From Deltaproteobacteria bacterium (lineage in GTDB: Bacteria; Desulfobacterota; Binatia; UBA9968): a stretch of DNA of 64,000 nt. A model generated the notes under the pieces. It was not told the DNA's origin, made no database searches, and saw nothing but the letters and a program-made list of their open reading frames with translations. Positions 59,864 through 64,000 of this stretch are shown in pieces. Made by a program: the position numbers and the translations under genes. The stretch spans positions 1 through 64,000 of the forward strand of contig VGTH01000010.1 in assembly GCA_016874755.1 (NCBI GenBank), written 5' to 3'. The first letter of the stretch is position 1, and each line of letters begins with the position of its first letter.

Positions 59864-61438
59864 GTGGAACCCGCCCCTGACGTCGTCGTCATTCTGTGGC
59901 GCATGGAGGAGCTCTTGTCTGAAGCGCTGAATTTGCTGATCAAAGACCCCGCCGGGGCGCGCGAAGCCGCCCAACTGGAGATCGGTCAGCTGCTCGGCGC
60001 TGTCAAAGTCTTCCTGCAAAACTCCAACGCCACGGTTATCGTCAATACCCCGCCGCGGCCCGATGTCCGTCCGTTAGGTTTGCTCGATGCTCGTGTCGAA
60101 GGCGGCATTGCGGCTCTGCACGCCGACGTGGTGGCTTATTGGCGCCGCGCTTTAGGCGATATGAGCCGCGTGCACCTGGTCGATGTCGACGGTGCGCAGC
60201 GCGATTTTGGCGCGCAACGCGCTGCCAGCCCGCGTATGTGGCTGCTGGCGAAAATTCCCTGGACCGAGCCATTTTCTCAGGAAGTCGGCAAACGGATTGC
60301 GCAGGTCGTTAAGTCGCTCAAGCAGCCGGCGAAGAAAGTGTTGGTGATGGACTGCGATAACACGCTGTGGGGTGGCGTGGTGGGGGAGGATGGGCCTTTG
60401 GGTGTGCAGGTGGGTGAGGATGCCCCGGGCAATGCCTACGTCGAATTACAGCGCTACGCGCTCAAGCTGCGTGAACGGGGCGTGCTGCTGGCGCTGGTGA
60501 GCAAGAACGATGAAGCCGACGTGTGGGAAGTGTTCGAGCGCAATCCTGGAATGATCCTGAAGCGCGAACACATTTCGGCTGCGCGCATCAACTGGCTAGC
60601 CAAGTCGCAGAATCTGCGCCAGATCGCGCAGGACTTAAATCTTGGCTCCGATAGTTTTGTGCTCATCGATGACAGCGCCGCCGAGTGTGCCGAGGTTGCC
60701 GCCAATGCTCCTGAAGTGGTGACGCTGCACTTGAATGGCGACGCTGCCTACTACGTGCAACTTCTTGACTCATCCGGCGCCTTCGATCAGTTGACCCTTA
60801 CAAGCGAAGATTTGCAGCGCGCCGACATGTATGCGCAGGAGCGGCAACGTGAAATCTTGCGCATTGAAGTGAAGACGATGGAGGAATATTTGGCTGGGCT
60901 CGGACTGCGGGTCCGGGTGGCACCGGTGAGTGAAGAACAACTTGGTCGGGTCACCCAGTTAGTGAACAAGACCAACCAATTCAACATGACGACTAAACGC
61001 TACAGTGAAGCCGATGTGCGCAAGCTTTGGCAAGATCGGACTTGGCATCTCTACGCGTTGTCGGCAACCGACCGCTTCGGCGAATACGGGCTCACCGGTG
61101 TGGTCTTCTGCGTTGAGCGAGCCGAGGCCTGGGAGTTCGATACTTTAGTGTTGAGCTGCCGGGTGCTCGGCAGGGGAGTGGAAACGGCGCTGTTGGCGGT
61201 TTTACAGGCGCAGGCGCGCCAGCATGGCCAATACATTCTGCGCGGCCGCTTTATTCCTACCGCCAAGAATGGCATGGCGAAAAACTATTATCCGGACCAT
61301 GGCTTTATCGAAGTCAATGGCGTATATACCCTGAGCGCCAATAAGCCTTTGCGTGTGCCAAGCCATATTGCCTTGGAAACAGAAAGTAGTGGAAGGGTAA
61401 GTATCGCAAAGGCTCCGAATAAGGCTGTGGCTGTGTAA
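59864..61438 (+). CDS. FkbH-like HAD-IIIC / acyltransferase-domain protein (5' end interrupted)
   Basis: The 524-residue frame holds the rest of an SGNH-like domain, then an HAD domain with VLVMDCDNTLWGG (about residue 163) and FVLIDDSAAEC, then a GNAT-like C-terminal domain (NKTNQFNMTTKRY, GLTGVVFCV, GRGVETALL). FkbH proteins load glyceryl units from 1,3-bisphosphoglycerate onto carrier proteins. An in-frame TAG at 59822 cuts off the first 49 or more residues, so the product must either restart at GTG 59864 or be truncated at 59822. The HAD and GNAT parts are intact. It ends 40 bases before the modular surface protein. Confidence 0.78.
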   Translation: MEPAPDVVVILWRMEELLSEALNLLIKDPAGAREAAQLEIGQLLGAVKVFLQNSNATVIVNTPPRPDVRPLGLLDARVEGGIAALHADVVAYWRRALGDMSRVHLVDVDGAQRDFGAQRAASPRMWLLAKIPWTEPFSQEVGKRIAQVVKSLKQPAKKVLVMDCDNTLWGGVVGEDGPLGVQVGEDAPGNAYVELQRYALKLRERGVLLALVSKNDEADVWEVFERNPGMILKREHISAARINWLAKSQNLRQIAQDLNLGSDSFVLIDDSAAECAEVAANAPEVVTLHLNGDAAYYVQLLDSSGAFDQLTLTSEDLQRADMYAQERQREILRIEVKTMEEYLAGLGLRVRVAPVSEEQLGRVTQLVNKTNQFNMTTKRYSEADVRKLWQDRTWHLYALSATDRFGEYGLTGVVFCVERAEAWEFDTLVLSCRVLGRGVETALLAVLQAQARQHGQYILRGRFIPTAKNGMAKNYYPDHGFIEVNGVYTLSANKPLRVPSHIALETESSGRVSIAKAPNKAVAV

Positions 61439-61478
61439 GTTATGATTTGGTAATCTTTCTACAGGAGTGTCGCCGTTG

Positions 61479-64000
61479 GTGATTGGCATGATTGTTCGAA
61501 CGAAATCTACATTGAAACTAGCAGCTGTGATTCTTGCATTCGTGGCCTGCGCAGCCCACGCTGAAGCCGCTACGTTGACGGTTAGTCCCACGACCGTCAC
61601 AGGCGGTGCTACTGTGACCGCAAACTGGAACGCCATTGCGACCCCCGTCAGCACTGATTGGATCGGACTTCATACGCTTGGTGCTCCGGACTCGAGTTAT
61701 TTGCATTGGGTTTATGTTAGTTGCTCGCGCACAGCGGGTAGTGCGGCCGCCAGCGGTTTCTGCCCCTTTGCATTGCCGAGCCCGTTGGCCCAGGGGAACT
61801 ACGAGCTGCGGCTGTTTGGCGCCGGCAGTTATAATCGCCTAGCGACCAGCAACCCAATGACAGTCCCTGGGGCATCGTTGACCGCGAACCCTGCAGTGGT
61901 CGCTCCCGGGGCCGCTGTGATGGCGACCTGGAATGGGATCGCAACGCCGACGGGTGCCGATTGGATCGCGTTGTACGCAGTCGGTGAGGCTGATACCGCT
62001 TATTTAAACTGGCTCTATGTGAATTGCACGCGCAGCGCCGGCAGCGCGGCTGGCTCCGGGTCGTGTCCTGTGACCGTCCCTAGTTCCGTCGCCAACGGAT
62101 CGTACGAACTACGCTTATTTGCCAGCAATAGTTATGGGCGATTGGCAGTCAGCAATTCCTTCACGGTGAGTCCGAACACCGGGCCGACGGTGAGCATCGG
62201 TGTCCCGACCCCGAGTGTCGCGGAAAACGCTGCACCCGGCGTGAAGGGCGTCATTAGGGTCAATCGCACTGGCTCAACCACAGCGGCCGTGACCGTGTTC
62301 TACAGCCGCGGCGGCAGCGCTACGAATGGCATCGACTACGTGGCGCTGCCGACCAGTATCACGATCCCCGCTGGATCGGCTTACGCCGATATTGAGGTCA
62401 TACCACTCAACGATAGCAGCTCCGAAGGCGACGAAACGGTTGTTATCAGTTTGGCGAGCGACGCGTCCTATGCCTTAGGCACGCCTGCCGCCGGCACTGT
62501 GACCATCGTCGACGATGATCCGCCTTTGCCCGTAGTAACGATAACCGCGACAGACGCCATTGCGACCGAAGGCACGCCAGCTACCGACACCGGGGCTTTT
62601 ACGGTGACGCGGACGGGGAGCACCGCGCAGCCCCTAACCGTCGATTTCGCGATCTCCGGAACCGCGTTCAAAGATACCGATTATACGCTTGGCACCGGCG
62701 CGAACACGAGTATTACCATACCAGCGACTTCGCTCACGGCGGTGATCACCGTGACACCCATCGATGACAACTTGGTGGAGCCCAATGAAACCGTCGCCAT
62801 CACGCTGAGCCCGAAGGCCAACGTCTATACCCTCGGCGTGCAAACAGCGGCTACCGTCACCATAGTCGACAACGATGTTCCTGTGGGCCCGAGCATCGCT
62901 GCCAGCCCCGGCAGTGTGGGCCAGGGAGGCGTTGTGACGGCGACCTGGAGCGGCATTATTAGCCCGACGTCGCGCGACTGGATTGGCCTCTATTCCACCG
63001 CGGGTGGCGGTTATCTCGCATGGATTTACGTGAGCTGCACCCAGAGTGCCGGCAACCCCATGGCAGCAGGCTCGTGTCCCATGACGGTGCCGAGTTCGGC
63101 ATCCCTCGGAAGCTACCAACTGCGGCTGTTTGCCAACAACAGCAATACGCTGCTCGCGACCAGCAATGCGTTCAACGTTATTGCGTTGCCCGTAGTCTCG
63201 ATCACTGCGAGCGACGGCACCACCACCGAAGGAACGCCTTCGGATACCGGCGTGTTTACGGTGAGCCGCACTGGTAGCACGGCAGCAGCACTAACCGTGA
63301 GTTATACAATCGGCGGAACCGCCACCAACGGCGGCGACTACGACGGCCTATCGGGAAGCGTCATTATTCCGATCGGTGCGGTCTCGGTGCCAATTACCGT
63401 GGTGCCTCGCGAAGATAACCTCGTCGAAGGCAACGAGACGGTCATCATCACCTTGACGTCTAGTTCTGCCTACACCGTGGGTGCACCGGGAAGCGCCGCT
63501 GTGACGATCGTCGACAACGACGTGCCGCCGGCCCCGAGCCTTACGGTGAGCCCTGGCATCGCGTCCTCCGGGAGCTCGGTCATGGTCAGTTGGAGCGGTA
63601 TCGTCAGTCCGAGCCACCGAGATTGGATGGGGCTTTATGCGGTCGGAGCGCCGGACGCGAATTATCTTAGCTGGATGTTTGTGAGCTGTAGCCAGAACGC
63701 CGGCAGTAGCGCCATCCCTTCCGGCGCCTGTGTTGCCGTCTTACCCGGAAATCTAGCCAACGGCCTTTATGGGTGGCGTTTGTTCGCCAACAGTGGCTAC
63801 ACTCGCCTGTCGACTAGCAACCAGATGCTGGTCACCCCACAAGCGACGAATATCGTGATTGTCGCTCCGGCACGCAATGTCCTAGCTGCTCCCAACGTGG
63901 CGACACTCAGCATCGCACGACAAGAATGCAACACGGCATTTTCAATTCCCTATATTCAAACGAGCAATTCACTTTCGGTGACTGCCATCTCGGGAACGCT
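61479..64000 (+). CDS. Large exported protein of alternating Calx-beta and 'DWIGLY' modules (3' partial)
   Basis: The frame is open to the window end (over 830 residues). A signal (RTKSTLKLAAVILAFVACA ending AHAEA) is followed by four copies of an 80-90 residue module, W-x-x-I...DWIGLY...W-x-Y-V-x-C...C...GxYELRLF, at about 61575-61850, 61870-62170, 62890-63180 and 63535-63840. Three Calx-beta modules ending in T-I-V-D-N-D occur at about 62190-62515, 62530-62875 and 63190-63520. Calx-beta modules bind Ca2+ and are common in adhesins. The DWIGLY module resembles a SKICH-like/Ig fold. GTG 61479 fits the CAGGAG upstream; ATG 61488 is an alternative. Role in adhesion or matrix is inferred. Confidence 0.85.
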   Translation, partial: MIGMIVRTKSTLKLAAVILAFVACAAHAEAATLTVSPTTVTGGATVTANWNAIATPVSTDWIGLHTLGAPDSSYLHWVYVSCSRTAGSAAASGFCPFALPSPLAQGNYELRLFGAGSYNRLATSNPMTVPGASLTANPAVVAPGAAVMATWNGIATPTGADWIALYAVGEADTAYLNWLYVNCTRSAGSAAGSGSCPVTVPSSVANGSYELRLFASNSYGRLAVSNSFTVSPNTGPTVSIGVPTPSVAENAAPGVKGVIRVNRTGSTTAAVTVFYSRGGSATNGIDYVALPTSITIPAGSAYADIEVIPLNDSSSEGDETVVISLASDASYALGTPAAGTVTIVDDDPPLPVVTITATDAIATEGTPATDTGAFTVTRTGSTAQPLTVDFAISGTAFKDTDYTLGTGANTSITIPATSLTAVITVTPIDDNLVEPNETVAITLSPKANVYTLGVQTAATVTIVDNDVPVGPSIAASPGSVGQGGVVTATWSGIISPTSRDWIGLYSTAGGGYLAWIYVSCTQSAGNPMAAGSCPMTVPSSASLGSYQLRLFANNSNTLLATSNAFNVIALPVVSITASDGTTTEGTPSDTGVFTVSRTGSTAAALTVSYTIGGTATNGGDYDGLSGSVIIPIGAVSVPITVVPREDNLVEGNETVIITLTSSSAYTVGAPGSAAVTIVDNDVPPAPSLTVSPGIASSGSSVMVSWSGIVSPSHRDWMGLYAVGAPDANYLSWMFVSCSQNAGSSAIPSGACVAVLPGNLANGLYGWRLFANSGYTRLSTSNQMLVTPQATNIVIVAPARNVLAAPNVATLSIARQECNTAFSIPYIQTSNSLSVTAISGT

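Noticed and set aside
1-64000. tRNA, rRNA, riboswitch, insertion sequence or prophage genes
   Set aside because: I looked for their typical sequence features and saw none. No thiamine-type riboswitch precedes the THI5-like genes by eye.

Overview
This is one 64-kb stretch of a GC-rich bacterial chromosome, with no RNA genes, transposases, phage genes or CRISPR arrays that I can see. Gene families and intergenic repeats suggest an uncultured soil or aquifer bacterium of the former Deltaproteobacteria (for example Binatia/Desulfobacterota-like) or a related lineage. That placement is inference: no ribosomal or marker gene lies in the window.

Most of the window (about 0.8-57.8 kb) is a transport and catabolism island. 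It holds 15 paralogous exported solute-binding proteins (SBPs) of the iron/spermidine-type family 1 (one split by a frameshift), three TctC-like SBPs, three NMT1/SsuA-like SBPs, and two SBP-fold proteins without a signal peptide. The only membrane transporter genes are one fused-domain ABC permease (51.1 kb) and its ATPase (52.9 kb). Between the SBPs lie enzymes: five Rieske oxygenase alpha subunits, a UbiD decarboxylase, an amidohydrolase, a 4,5-dihydroxyphthalate decarboxylase-like protein, a Gfo/Idh/MocA dehydrogenase resembling phthalate dihydrodiol dehydrogenase, three bicupin proteins, two 3-hydroxyisobutyrate-dehydrogenase-like reductases, two aldo/keto reductases, two ornithine-cyclodeaminase-like proteins, an amidase with a GatC/AtzG-like partner and an alpha/beta hydrolase. 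Together they suggest uptake and stepwise oxidation/decarboxylation of carboxylated aromatic compounds by a phthalate 4,5-like logic. No oxygenase reductase or ferredoxin gene is present.

The most striking organisation is that every one of the five Rieske genes lies directly downstream of a family-1 SBP gene (16.9/18.1, 37.4/38.6, 43.6/45.1, 47.2/48.5, 55.3/56.5 kb). A second is a conserved CxxC in eight of the 15 SBPs, at one fixed position before the 'QGLPV' motif.

The intergenic spaces are filled with many unrelated families of imperfect palindromic repeats. Several run into the 5' ends of SBP genes and appear to supply start codons, ribosome-binding sites or extra residues before the signal peptide.

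From about 57.9 kb the content changes to cell-surface functions: an MBOAT O-acyltransferase, an acyl carrier protein, an FkbH-like HAD/acyltransferase gene interrupted by a TAG codon, and a large exported protein of alternating Calx-beta and 'DWIGLY...YELRLF' modules that runs off the window end.
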